From Phytohabitans maris (GTDB lineage: Bacteria > Actinomycetota > Actinomycetes > Mycobacteriales > Micromonosporaceae), in assembly GCF_031085175.1 (NCBI RefSeq), contig NZ_JAVHUY010000014.1, positions 150,232 to 214,231 of the forward strand: a stretch of 64,000 bases of DNA. The letters run 5' to 3'. A program made the position numbers and the translations under genes. Under the pieces are notes generated by a model. That model was not told the origin of the DNA. It did not search any database and saw nothing but the letters and a program-made list of their open reading frames with translations. This document shows, piece by piece, positions 43,392 through 52,737 of this stretch. Position 1 is the stretch's first letter. Every line of letters starts with the position of its first letter.

Positions 43392-45498
43392 CGGGGGCGT
43401 CGGGGGTGGTGCCGGTGACGCTGGCGCCGGACCGGGTCACGTAGTAGGTGAGCGTGGTGCCGCTCCAGAAGTGGAACGTCAGCGTCACCCGCTGGCCGTC
43501 GTCGACCTCCGCGAAGAACTCCGGCTTGAGCGTGATGGTGCCGGCGCTGTAGTCCGGGGCGAACGCGACGTCGAACTCCTTGAACGAGGTCCAGTTGTGC
43601 GGGCCGGCGTTGCTGCCGTCGGCGTACCTGGCCTCCATCGTGGCGAGCTGGTCGCCGCGGAACTGGGTCGGCACGTTGAACGAGCCGGTCTGCCCGGTCG
43701 CGCCGGCGAGGATCGGCGGGTCGTACGTGATGACGCTGATCCGCCATGGCACGCCGGCCGAAAAGCGGGCCTGGATGTCGGCGTTGACGCCGTACGCGCG
43801 GCTGCCGACCAGCCGGGTGACGGCCGCGGCGGTGAGCGTGAGGGTGCCGCCGGAGACGGTGTAGTCGGTGCCGCCGGCCAGGTCGGCGCTCCCCTGCCGC
43901 AGCCCCTGGAACGTCAGCCCGTTGAGGTTGAGCGTCAGGCTCTTGGCGGTGATCGAGCCGGTGCGCGGCACGTACACCTGGTCGCTGGAGGCGGTGCCGG
44001 AGCGGGTGGTCCAGCTCGACTTGATCTGGGCGACCAGCTCCGGGTCGCTCCACTGGAACGACGTGCGGCCGAAGTGCTGGCCGTTGTCCCACAGCTGGGT
44101 GGTGAGCCGGCGCTGGCGGGCGTGGTAGCCGAGGTACTCGAAGAACTTGAGCTTCTCGCCCTGCTCGATCGTGCCGGTGTGCCGGTCGAAGCCGAGCAGG
44201 CCGTACTCGCCGACGACGACCGGGATGCCGCGCGCCACGAACGCGTTGTGGACGCGGTCGAACTGGTCGACCAGGTCCTGCTGGGCGGTGGCGTCGAAGC
44301 GGGTGCCGCCGGCGACGTTCACGCTGAAGGGCCAGTAGCCGTAGAAGTGGACGGTCGCGATGAGATTCGGGTCGTTCAATGTGTTGAACGTGTTCGAAAG
44401 CTCGTCGACCCTGGCCTGGTCGGCCGAGGTGTGCAGCGTGGGGAGGACGAGCAGCCGGGTCGCGTTGCCGCCGCCGGACTGGCGCACGATGCGGTGGAAC
44501 GAGGTGTTGAGCTCCTCCAGCAGCTGGGCGTTCTGGGCGTCGCCGGAGCTGCCGGTGAACTGCGGCTCGTTCACGCTCTCGAAGGTCAGCCGCGGCGAGG
44601 CGTCCCGGAACGCGGCGGCGATCTGCGTCCACAGCGCGTTGTACCGGCCGAGCACGTTGGTGCGGTCGGTGGGCATCGTGTTGATCCACTGCCACGAGTC
44701 GTGGTGCAGGTTGATCATCACGTAGAAGCCGTCGGCGAGGGCCCAGTCGACCACCTCGCGTACCCGGGCGAGCCAGGCGGCGTCGATGGTGTAACCCGGC
44801 GCGGCGCCGTGGTGGTTGCTCCAGGTGACCGGGATGCGGATGCTGTTGAAGCCCTGCGCGCGGATGTTGTCCAGCAGGGCGGCGGTGACCCGCGGGTTGC
44901 CCCACGCGGTCTCGTCGGCGCCGACCGCGTCGAACGAGTTGCCCAGGTTCCAGCCGGGCTGCATCGCGGCGACGGCGGCCATCGCGTTGCCGGCCGGCGG
45001 CGGGCTGGTCGGCGGCCGGGTGGTGGGCGGCGGGCTCGTGGGCGGTCCGCTGGTCGGCGGGCTCGTCGGCGGCGTCGTGCCGACCGCGCCGGTGCAGGCC
45101 ACGCCGTTGAGCGCGAACGAGGTGGGCGCGGTGTTGGTGCCGGTCCACGAGCCGTTGAAGCCGAACGAGACGGTCGCGTTGGTGGCGATCGCGCCGTTGT
45201 AGCCCACGTTGGTCGCGGTGACCTGGGCGCCGGCGGAGGTGACCGTCGCGTTCCACGCCTGGGTGACCCGCTGCCCGGACGGGAACGTCCAGACCAGGCT
45301 CCAGCCGTTGACCGGGTCGCCGAGGTTGGTGATGCCGACGGTGGCGGTGAACCCGCCGGGCCACTGGCTGCCGGCCGAGTACCCCACGCGGCAGCCGACC
45401 GCCGCCTGCGCGCTGGTGGCCAGGACGATGCCGGCCGCCGCGACGAGTCCGGCGGTGGCCGCCGCGACCAGTCCGAGCCGCCAACGGGTTCGCCTCAT
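43354..45498 (-). CDS. Secreted endoglucanase: CBM2 - GH5_4 - CBM_X2 - CBM46
   Basis: A 714-aa secreted beta-1,4-glucanase. Signal peptide about 1-33, CBM2 (about 34-135, CRVGYSAGSQWPGGFTATVG with surface Trp), and a TSPPTSGPP-rich linker to about 165. The GH5 barrel (about 168-490) has acid/base Glu in FESVNEPQF and nucleophile Glu in VVVGEYGLLG. An Ig-like CBM_X2 (about 500-590) and a CBM46-type module (about 595-705, PWRISVITYDPPIL, FHFWSGTTLTYYVTRSG) follow, the architecture of subfamily GH5_4 enzymes acting on xyloglucan or beta-glucan. The last 11-12 residues and the stop come from the palindromic repeat. ATG 45498 starts the signal peptide; a TTGACA promoter precedes it. Confidence 0.92.
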   Translation of the reverse strand: MRRTRWRLGLVAAATAGLVAAAGIVLATSAQAAVGCRVGYSAGSQWPGGFTATVGITNLGDPVNGWSLVWTFPSGQRVTQAWNATVTSAGAQVTATNVGYNGAIATNATVSFGFNGSWTGTNTAPTSFALNGVACTGAVGTTPPTSPPTSGPPTSPPPTTRPPTSPPPAGNAMAAVAAMQPGWNLGNSFDAVGADETAWGNPRVTAALLDNIRAQGFNSIRIPVTWSNHHGAAPGYTIDAAWLARVREVVDWALADGFYVMINLHHDSWQWINTMPTDRTNVLGRYNALWTQIAAAFRDASPRLTFESVNEPQFTGSSGDAQNAQLLEELNTSFHRIVRQSGGGNATRLLVLPTLHTSADQARVDELSNTFNTLNDPNLIATVHFYGYWPFSVNVAGGTRFDATAQQDLVDQFDRVHNAFVARGIPVVVGEYGLLGFDRHTGTIEQGEKLKFFEYLGYHARQRRLTTQLWDNGQHFGRTSFQWSDPELVAQIKSSWTTRSGTASSDQVYVPRTGSITAKSLTLNLNGLTFQGLRQGSADLAGGTDYTVSGGTLTLTAAAVTRLVGSRAYGVNADIQARFSAGVPWRISVITYDPPILAGATGQTGSFNVPTQFRGDQLATMEARYADGSNAGPHNWTSFKEFDVAFAPDYSAGTITLKPEFFAEVDDGQRVTLTFHFWSGTTLTYYVTRSGASVTGTTPDAPVYRRSRHVARPA

Positions 45499-45556
45499 GG
45501 GTGCCCTCCAGAGAAGCACGACGCGCGGGAGGCCGGGCGCCACCCGCGCGTCGTGA

Positions 45557-45586
45557 ACACTAAGTTGGAGCGTTAAACTTTGTCAA
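45557..45586 (-). promoter_or_regulatory. Sigma-70 type promoter of the GH5_4 endoglucanase
   Basis: On the minus strand, a consensus TTGACA (45581-45586) and TAGTGT (45557-45562) are spaced by 18 bp, about 58 bp before the ATG. The spacer AAGTTTAACGCTCCAACT contains an AAGTT/AACTT dyad that could bind a regulator. Confidence 0.6.
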
Positions 45587-45609
45587 TCGGCGGTTACCGA
45601 TGTTGCCGG

Positions 45610-46869
45610 CTACCGGTAGGTGATGTCGGACGTGGCGTAGAAGCAGTTCGTGTTGTCCGCGCCGGTACCGACCTGGCTCGGCTCGTCGCCGCTGTTGTTG
45701 CCCCGGTATTTGCGGCAGATGACCATGGCGCGGGAGGAGTCGTTGACGATGGTGATCCCGCTGAAGCGGGCGGTGTCGCCGTAGTTGGTGTTGATGCCGG
45801 CGACCGTGTTGCCCGGCCTGGTCAACGTCACGTTCCGGATCACGACGTTGCGTTGGTGTTGGGTGGAGCAGTTGCCGCAGGAGCGGTAGAAGGTGCCGAA
45901 GTTGGTGGCTTGGAAGTTTTGGATGGTCAGGGTGCCGGGGCCGTTGTGTTGGAAGACTTTGTCGCTGGCGCTGCGGGCGCCGCCGCCGTCGACGAGGAAG
46001 GTGGGTGAGCCGCTGCCGCGGAAGGTGGCGGCGTCTTCGCCGACGTCTTCCCACCATACGTTGCGTAGGGTGCAGGGGCCGGAGCAGTGGACGCCGTCAC
46101 CGGCGGGGGCGCCGATGATGACGTTTTGTAGGGTGGCGCCGGAGGAGAGTTCGAACATCGGGTCCTGGGATTCTTCTTGGCTGCCGTCGCCGATGCAGCA
46201 GTATCGGCGCATGCCGCCGTCGAAGACGCCGGAGACCGAGATCGTGCCGTCCACAGACGACTGACCGGTCGGCGTCGGCCAGCCACCGGTGGGCGGCGGA
46301 GTCGTCGGCGGGGTCCCGCCACCGCCCACGTTCACGAGCTGCCACTGCTGGTTCCACCCGTTCAGGTCGGTGTATTGGGCGATCGGCCCACCGTCCGCGG
46401 TGGACCACTCCCAGACGTCGAGCGCCTTGTTGCTGTGCCGGCTGATGAACCGCACGTACCCGCTGTCCGAGTCGACCAGCCGGAAGTGCTGGCGGGTGTT
46501 GTTGTTGTCGGTCATCTGCACGAGCCGGGCGCCGTCGGTGGCGTTCGGCAGCTCCAGGACCTTGCCGCTGTGCGCCGACCTGATCTTGTAGTAGCCGCCG
46601 CCCGCGTCGACGAAGCGCCACTGCTGGACGGCAAGGTCGTTGCGGGCGAACTGCACGATCGGGGCGCCGTCGTTCGTGGCCCACTCGTACAGGTCCATCG
46701 CCTTGCCGCTGTGCCGGTTGACGAAGACGTAGTTGACGCTGGTGCTGACGGTCGCCGCCGACGCGGTGGTGACGCCGACGGTCGTGATCGCACCGGCGGC
46801 GACGAGGGCCGTCGCGCCGGCGACGAGCGCCAGGCGGCGCCGGCTGCCGGCGCGTCTCAGTTGGATCAT
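45610..46869 (-). CDS. Secreted pectate lyase (PL3) with N-terminal ricin-type lectin domain
   Basis: A 419-aa secreted enzyme. Signal peptide about 1-39. A ricin/CBM13-like trefoil (about 42-180) has three QQW/QHF repeats: NRHSGKAMDLYEWATNDGAP, AHSGKVLELPNATDGA and SRHSNKALDVWEWSTADGGP. A Pro/Thr linker then leads to the PL3 beta-helix (about 203-419): YCCIGDGSQEESQDPMFELS, NVIIGAPAGDGVHCSGPCTL, NVWWEDVGEDAATFRGSG, FQHNGPGTLTIQNF. PL3 enzymes cleave polygalacturonate or pectin with Ca2+. Codon use in the lyase core (about 45850-46200) is unlike the rest: CAA, GAA and AAA replace CAG, GAG and AAG, suggesting a mosaic origin. Confidence 0.9.
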   Translation of the reverse strand: MIQLRRAGSRRRLALVAGATALVAAGAITTVGVTTASAATVSTSVNYVFVNRHSGKAMDLYEWATNDGAPIVQFARNDLAVQQWRFVDAGGGYYKIRSAHSGKVLELPNATDGARLVQMTDNNNTRQHFRLVDSDSGYVRFISRHSNKALDVWEWSTADGGPIAQYTDLNGWNQQWQLVNVGGGGTPPTTPPPTGGWPTPTGQSSVDGTISVSGVFDGGMRRYCCIGDGSQEESQDPMFELSSGATLQNVIIGAPAGDGVHCSGPCTLRNVWWEDVGEDAATFRGSGSPTFLVDGGGARSASDKVFQHNGPGTLTIQNFQATNFGTFYRSCGNCSTQHQRNVVIRNVTLTRPGNTVAGINTNYGDTARFSGITIVNDSSRAMVICRKYRGNNSGDEPSQVGTGADNTNCFYATSDITYR

Positions 46870-47097
46870 CGTGGGAGCTCCTCTGTGGTCACGGTGAGCA
46901 AGGCTGCCGCCGCGGGCTTCCGACGGCACCCCGGTAGATGCCCGAGGACACAGTAGATAACCAAAACCTTCGATCTGGGTACAGGAATACGCTTACCCCA
47001 GCGGTTTTGCAAGAGATAGTTGGTTGTCTTTACTTACTTACGTCGTTGTGTCACGATCGGTGCCGGCCCCGGGCGATCGGTAGTGAGCGGTGCAGTC
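46870..47097. other. Divergent promoter region of PL3 and sigma-factor genes
   Basis: 228 bp without a gene, clearly A/T-richer than average around 46950-47045 (for example CTTTACTTACTTACG). It must carry both promoters. I see no clean palindrome. Confidence 0.5.
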
Positions 47098-47946
47098 ATG
47101 ACCCAGAGTGAGATCGAGGCGCCCCCTGACGTCACCGCGCTGGTGGTGCGCGCCCAGGCCGGCGACCGGGAGGCGCTCGACCAGCTCGTCGCCGCCCACC
47201 TGCCGGTGATCTACAACGTCGTCGGCCGCGCGCTCGGCGGCCACGCCGACGTGGACGACCTGGTGCAGGACACCATGATCAAGGTCATGCGGGGGCTGCC
47301 CGGCCTGCGCGAGCCGGACCGGTTCCGGGCCTGGGCGGTGACGATCGCGTACCGGCAGGTGCAGCGCCACCTGCGGGACCGCCGGCGGAGCCTGCTGCGG
47401 GTGAGGGCCGCGCCGGCCGAGCTGCCCGACCCGCGGGCCGACTTCGCCGACGAGGCGGTCAGCGCGCTCGCCCTGACCGGCCAGCGGCGCGAGCTGGCCC
47501 AGGCCACCCGCTGGCTCGACGACGGCGACCGGCGGCTGCTCACCCTCTGGTGGCAGGAGGCGGCCGGCGAGCTCACCCGCCAGGAGATGGCCAGCGCCCT
47601 CCGCGTCAACGCCAAGCACGCGGCGGTACGCCTGCAGCGGCTGCGCGAACGCCTCGACGCGGCCCGGGGCGTGGTCCGCGCGCTCGGCGCCCACCCGCGC
47701 TGCCCCGAGCTCGCCGGCCAGCTGCGCGGCTGGAACGGCGCCACCGCTCCCCTGTGGCGCAAGCGGCTGGTCCGGCACACCCGCGACTGCGCCCGCTGCA
47801 CCGGCCACCGCGGCGAGCTCGTACCGGTGGAGCGGCTGCTGCTCGGCGCCGCCGCGCTGCCGGTACCGGTGGTGCCGGCCGAAAGAGGTCAGCACCGTCT
47901 ACAGAGGATCCTGGACAGTCCACACGGGAGGGTGAGTGCGGCATGA
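47098..47946 (+). CDS. Sigma-70 family factor with C-terminal zinc anti-sigma-like segment
   Basis: A 282-aa protein. The N-terminal part is an ECF sigma factor: region 2 (LVAAHLPVIYNVVGRALGGH, ADVDDLVQDTMIKVMRGLPG, FRAWAVTIAYRQVQRHLRDR) and region 4 (ALSDG-less but recognisable TRWLDDGDRRLLTLWWQEAA, MASALRVNAKHAAVRLQRLR). After region 4 a roughly 85-residue tail carries VRHTRDCARCTGHRGELVPV, an H-x3-C-x2-C arrangement as in zinc-binding anti-sigma (ZAS) domains. The protein may therefore carry its own brake. The ATG at 47098 is chosen; an upstream extension lacks sigma homology. It overlaps the propeller gene by ATGA. Confidence 0.85.
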   Translation: MTQSEIEAPPDVTALVVRAQAGDREALDQLVAAHLPVIYNVVGRALGGHADVDDLVQDTMIKVMRGLPGLREPDRFRAWAVTIAYRQVQRHLRDRRRSLLRVRAAPAELPDPRADFADEAVSALALTGQRRELAQATRWLDDGDRRLLTLWWQEAAGELTRQEMASALRVNAKHAAVRLQRLRERLDAARGVVRALGAHPRCPELAGQLRGWNGATAPLWRKRLVRHTRDCARCTGHRGELVPVERLLLGAAALPVPVVPAERGQHRLQRILDSPHGRVSAA

Positions 47947-49568
47947 AGCTTCTCACGGCGGTCGTCCTGGCGGCGGTGGGCACGGCGGCGCCGGCCGCCC
48001 CAGCCCCGCTCGAACCACAGCTCGTCACCAGCGTCGACACCAGCGCCGGCGGCACCGGGGCGCGGCTGCTGGTCGGCGACGTCAGCGGCGACGGGCGGCT
48101 CGACATCGTCACGATGCAGCCGACGTACTCGGCCGACGACCGGTACATCGGCCGGCAGGTGCAGGCCCTCGCCGCGTTCGACGTCGGCACCGGCGGCCAG
48201 CTCTGGCAGGTCGGCACGCCCGACCCCCGGGTCACCAACAACGGCACCGACATCCCGGCCGAGATCTACGACCTGGACGGCGACGGCGACAACGAGGTGC
48301 TCGCCGTGATGGAGGGCGAGTTCCGGGTCTTCGACGGGCGGACCGGGCAGCTGACCCGCGCGTTCCCGGTGCCCGGCCCGAACGCCTGGGACACCATCGT
48401 CGTGGCGAACACGCGCGGGCTGGACCGGCCGGCCGACATCGTGTTCAAGGACCGGTACGAGCAGGTGTGGGTCACCGACAGCGACGGCACGCTGCTCTGG
48501 ACCCACCGCGGCACGGTCGGCCACCGGCCGTACCCGCACGACTTCGACGGCGACGGCCGGCAGGAGCTGCTCGCCGGGTACGACTTCGTCACCCCCGACG
48601 GCGCGCTGGTGTGGACCGCGAACATGGCCGACCACCCCGACTCCATCGCGGTCGGCGACATCGACGGCGACGGGAGCGAGGACATCGTCTTCGGCGGCGC
48701 CGGGCTGGGCGGCGACAGCACCAACGCGTACCGCTCGGACGGCACCCTGCTGTGGCAGAACCTCGACGCCGTCGAGGCGCAGCAGGTCGGCCTCGGCGAC
48801 TTCCGCCCCGACCTGCCCGGCCTGGAGGTGGCCGGCCTCGACCGGGTGGACCGCACCGCCACCACCGGCAAGGACTCGCTCTACCTGGTCTCGGCGACCG
48901 GCCAGACGCTGTGGAAGGAGGAGCGGAGCACGCTGGGCTGCTGGGGCACCGTGCTGGAGCCGCTGCACAATTGGGACGGGACGTACCGGGACCTGCTGCT
49001 CGCCTGGAACCGCGGCTGCGGCGAGGTCGCCGGCATCTGGGACGGCGCCGGCCAGCGCGTGGCCACGTTCCCGGTCGACGGCCGCATGGTCCGCGCGGAC
49101 GTCTGCGGCGACGACCGCACCGAGGTGGTCGACTACGTGATGGGCGAGCGCGCCTACGTGTACGCGAGCGGCCCGTGCGACCTGGCCGCGAAGGTGACCG
49201 GCCGGCCGCTGCCGCAGGCGAAGAGGCACTACAACTACAGCCGGTACACGGCCGAGGAGATCCCGGCCGACCACGCCGAGGGGCGGCGCTGGAGCCCGGC
49301 GGGACCCGGCTGGCGGGTCGACCTCGGCCGGCTGCGCGAGCTGACCGGCGTCACCGTCACCTTCGCCGCCCGCCGGCACACCGTCGACTACCGGGTGGAG
49401 ACCTCAGTGGACGGTCGCGCGTGGACGGTGGCGGCGCGGGACACGACCGGCCGCTCCGGCACCGGCCGGGTGGAGTTCACCGGCCTCGGCCGCTACGTGC
49501 GGCTCTCCGTCGACCGCTGCGCCGGCCCCGCCCGCCTGACCGCGGCCGCCGTCCTCGGCACCCGCTAG
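47943..49568 (+). CDS. Secreted FG-GAP/PL11-like beta-propeller with C-terminal discoidin-like domain
   Basis: A 541-aa secreted protein. Short signal peptide (LLTAVVLAAVGTAAPAA). The core (about 25-420) is a propeller with Ca2+-binding DxDxDG repeats: VGDVSGDGRLDIVTMQP, IYDLDGDGDNEVLAVMEG, HDFDGDGRQELLAGYDF and VGDIDGDGSEDIVFGGAG. This pattern and the texts VQQVGLGDF/LPGLEVAG-like recall rhamnogalacturonan lyases of family PL11, though catalytic residues cannot be confirmed. The last about 120 residues look like a galactose-binding/discoidin fold (GWRVDLGRLRELTGVTVTFA, DYRVETSVDGRAW). Its start overlaps the sigma-factor stop, so it is made with a regulator, an unusual pairing for an enzyme. 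Confidence 0.78.
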   Translation: MKLLTAVVLAAVGTAAPAAPAPLEPQLVTSVDTSAGGTGARLLVGDVSGDGRLDIVTMQPTYSADDRYIGRQVQALAAFDVGTGGQLWQVGTPDPRVTNNGTDIPAEIYDLDGDGDNEVLAVMEGEFRVFDGRTGQLTRAFPVPGPNAWDTIVVANTRGLDRPADIVFKDRYEQVWVTDSDGTLLWTHRGTVGHRPYPHDFDGDGRQELLAGYDFVTPDGALVWTANMADHPDSIAVGDIDGDGSEDIVFGGAGLGGDSTNAYRSDGTLLWQNLDAVEAQQVGLGDFRPDLPGLEVAGLDRVDRTATTGKDSLYLVSATGQTLWKEERSTLGCWGTVLEPLHNWDGTYRDLLLAWNRGCGEVAGIWDGAGQRVATFPVDGRMVRADVCGDDRTEVVDYVMGERAYVYASGPCDLAAKVTGRPLPQAKRHYNYSRYTAEEIPADHAEGRRWSPAGPGWRVDLGRLRELTGVTVTFAARRHTVDYRVETSVDGRAWTVAARDTTGRSGTGRVEFTGLGRYVRLSVDRCAGPARLTAAAVLGTR

Positions 49569-49717
49569 GCGGGCTTTCCCGCAGGGGTCGGGTCGATCGG
49601 GGTGCCGTCGCCCTCGCCGTCCCCGTACCGCTCGCGCAGGTCGTCGAGGGCCGCCTCGACGAGCGCCCGGGCATCCGGGTCGAGGTAGCCGACCCGCCTG
49701 ATCTCGATCTTCTCCAC
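49565..49717 (-). pseudogene. N-terminal remnant of a GNAT acetyltransferase
   Basis: A 50-codon frame (GTG start) reads EKIEIRRVGYLDPDARALVE and DDLRERYGDGEGDGTPIDP, which matches the first strand and helix of GNAT N-acetyltransferases. It stops where the acetyl-CoA binding domain should begin. It overlaps the end of the propeller gene by 4 bp. Either a truncated gene or a small protein derived from it; no activity is expected. Confidence 0.55.
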
Positions 49718-49848
49718 GCGGCCATCCTGCCCGGTCGGGCAGAGGGTGCCCAACCGGCGGGGCGCCGGCGCGCCGTCGGGCGCCGCGAGCTCCTCGTGGA
49801 AGAAGGGTGCCGGGCATAGCCGGGGTGGCCGGTGGGTAACCGTTCCCC

Positions 49849-50538
49849 ATGAAGCTGGATGCCGCGGGCGCCGCCCTCGAGGCCGACCTGGCCATGCCAC
49901 CGGAGCCGCGGGGGGTGGTGCTCTTCGCGCACGGCAGCGGGAGCTCGCGGATGAGCCCGCGCAACCGCCTGGTCGCCAGTCACCTGGGGGCGGCGGGCTT
50001 CGGCACGCTGCTGACCGACCTGCTCACGCCGGACGAGGAGCAGACCGACGCGGTCACCGGCGAGCTGCGGTTCGACGTGCGGCTCCTGGCCCGCCGGCTG
50101 ACCGCGATCGTCGACCACCTGCCCGAGCTGCCCCAGGTGCGCCAGCTGCCGATCGGGCTCTTCGGGGCCAGCACCGGCGCGGCCGCCGCGCTGCTGGCCG
50201 CCGCCGCCCGGCCGCGGAACGTGCGCGCGGTCGTCTCCCGCGGCGGCCGCCCCGACCTGGCCGGCGACCACCTGCCCGGGGTGATCGCGCCGACGTTGCT
50301 GATCGTCGGCGAGCGGGACCCGGAGGTGATCGAGCTCAACCGGGCGGCGGCGACCCGGCTCGGCGGCGAGTGGGCGCTGCGGATCGTGGCCGGCGCCACC
50401 CACCTCTTCGAGGAGCCGCACGCGCTGGACGAGGTGGCGCGCGCGGCCGGCGCCTGGTTCGGCGTGCACCTCAGCGCGCGCGGCCGGGGCACCGAGGGCC
50501 CCTCCGGCGTGGTCATGGAGGGCGGCGGCCATGCGTGA
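49849..50538 (+). CDS. Alpha/beta hydrolase (dienelactone hydrolase family)
   Basis: A 229-aa hydrolase. GVVLFAHGSGSSRMSPRNRL is the oxyanion strand, LFGASTGAAAALLAA the nucleophile elbow with Ser in GASTG, VGERDPEV supplies the catalytic Asp and GATHLFEEP the His. It overlaps the phosphoribosyltransferase gene by 8 nt. In mycobacteria (Rv0571c type) the same two domains are fused in one polypeptide, so this pair probably works together. The substrate is unknown. Confidence 0.88.
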   Translation: MKLDAAGAALEADLAMPPEPRGVVLFAHGSGSSRMSPRNRLVASHLGAAGFGTLLTDLLTPDEEQTDAVTGELRFDVRLLARRLTAIVDHLPELPQVRQLPIGLFGASTGAAAALLAAAARPRNVRAVVSRGGRPDLAGDHLPGVIAPTLLIVGERDPEVIELNRAAATRLGGEWALRIVAGATHLFEEPHALDEVARAAGAWFGVHLSARGRGTEGPSGVVMEGGGHA

Positions 50539-51199
50539 GTCCCGGTTCGCGGACCGTGACGAGGCCGGCCGGCTCCTCGCCGGGGCGGTGGCCGCCCGGG
50601 CACCCGAGCTGGTCGGCCAGGGCACGCTGGTGCTCGGCCTGCCGCGTGGCGGGGTACCGGTGGCGCGGCACGTCGCGGACGCCCTCGACGGCGAGCTGGA
50701 CGTGCTCGTCGCCCGCAAGATCGGCCTGCCCGGCGAGCCCGAGTTCGGCATCGGCGCGGTCACCGCCGGCGGTCCGGCGGTCTTCGACGAGCGCACGCTG
50801 TACCAGTTCGGGCTCGACGCCGAGCGCCTGGCGCCGGACGTGGCCCGGGAGCGGGCCGAGGCCGAGCGGCGGCTGCACCGGTACCGCGGCGACCGCCCGC
50901 CGCCCGTGGTGGCGAACCGGCCGGTCCTGGTCGTCGACGACGGCCTCGCCACCGGCGTCACCGCCCGGGCCGCGCTGCGCGACGTCCGCGCGCAGGGGCC
51001 CGCCCGGCTGGACTTCGCGGCGCCGGTCTGCGCCGCCCAGGCCGCGGACGTGCTGGCCGGGGAGGCCGACGGCGTCTACTGCGTGACCCGACCGGCGGAC
51101 TTCACCGCGGTCGGCGCCTGGTACCGGGACTTCGCCCAGCTCACCGACGCGGACGTGGAGGAGGCGCTGGCCGCCGCCGCGTACCGTCCACGCCACTGA
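50531..51199 (+). CDS. Phosphoribosyltransferase
   Basis: A 222-aa type I PRTase. The signature PRPP-binding loop is VLVVDDGLATGVTARAAL (DDGLATG); the N-terminal GLPRGGVPVARHVADALDG and the flexible-loop region ELDVLVARKIGLPGEPEFGI are characteristic of the actinobacterial PRTase/hydrolase group. The exact base or acceptor is not known. Translation is coupled to the upstream hydrolase through an 8-nt overlap. Confidence 0.9.
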   Translation: MRESRFADRDEAGRLLAGAVAARAPELVGQGTLVLGLPRGGVPVARHVADALDGELDVLVARKIGLPGEPEFGIGAVTAGGPAVFDERTLYQFGLDAERLAPDVARERAEAERRLHRYRGDRPPPVVANRPVLVVDDGLATGVTARAALRDVRAQGPARLDFAAPVCAAQAADVLAGEADGVYCVTRPADFTAVGAWYRDFAQLTDADVEEALAAAAYRPRH

Positions 51200-51209
51200 C
51201 CCGCGGCTG

Positions 51210-51232
51210 GCCCGCCGGCCGGGCCGGCGGGC
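51210..51232. terminator. Hairpin terminator after the phosphoribosyltransferase
   Basis: GCCCGCCGGCC (51210-51220) and GGCCGGCGGGC (51222-51232) form an 11-bp perfect inverted repeat between the convergent stops at 51199 and 51252. The inner pairs must open for a loop. Confidence 0.65.
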
Positions 51233-51251
51233 GCCACGGTGCGGCGGGCGG

Positions 51252-52154
<903 letters not shown>

Positions 52155-52221
52155 TCACCGCCTTCGCGTATCGCCTGCGGCCCGCCCCCTCCGGAGGCGA
52201 TACTGCGCGCCGCGGGCGCGG

Positions 52222-52404
52222 CTACGGCAGGGTCTTCTCGACCGCCGCCGGACCCTCCTCGGCCAGCCTGCGGCGCGCGTCCGCGAGGTTTTCCGGCGTG
52301 GGGTCCTTGCCCTCCGCGGCCACCAGGTCCTCCGGCTCCCAGGGCTGGTCCGACCCGGTCCGCGGCTGCTCCTCCCGGCGCCGTTCGTCATTGCGGTCCG
52401 TCAT
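52222..52404 (-). CDS. Small highly charged hypothetical protein
   Basis: A 60-aa hydrophilic protein: an N-terminal basic/acidic stretch (TDRNDERRREEQPRTGSDQ), then WEPEDLVAAEGKDPTPENLA and DARRRLAEEGPAAVEKTLP. A strong ribosome-binding site (GGGGGTGAG, 5 nt spacing) precedes the ATG and the composition is protein-like. I do not recognise a family; it resembles small stress-type hydrophilic proteins of actinomycetes. Confidence 0.62.
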   Translation of the reverse strand: MTDRNDERRREEQPRTGSDQPWEPEDLVAAEGKDPTPENLADARRRLAEEGPAAVEKTLP

Positions 52405-52737
52405 GGCGCTCACCCCCTTTTCCACACCCCGCATACCCCGGTGCCGGCGATCCACGCATCAGGGCGCGGCCCCGGCCGCCCGGCGTCCCACCGGCCAGGG
52501 ACGACCACTGTGGACAGACGCCGGGAACGGGCGGCATGACGGACAAGCGCCAACTGTCCGGTTGACCAGCCCCGGCCGCCGCGACGCGACAACGGTGGTT
52601 GTCCATGGCCCAGGCGTGGCATAGCGTCCTCTCGTTGCCCGCGTGTCCGATCGGGTGCGTCGGGTGATTCGACCTCGTGCACCGACGCGCGTGGAAAGGG
52701 GAGGACGTTGCTACGTCGAAGATCCAGCGGGGGGACT
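52405..52737. other. 333-bp intergenic region upstream of the M6 protease
   Basis: No gene is supported. A small stem CGGACA/TGTCCG lies at 52540-52560. Promoters for the small protein (minus) and the protease (plus) must be here but none stands out. Confidence 0.5.
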
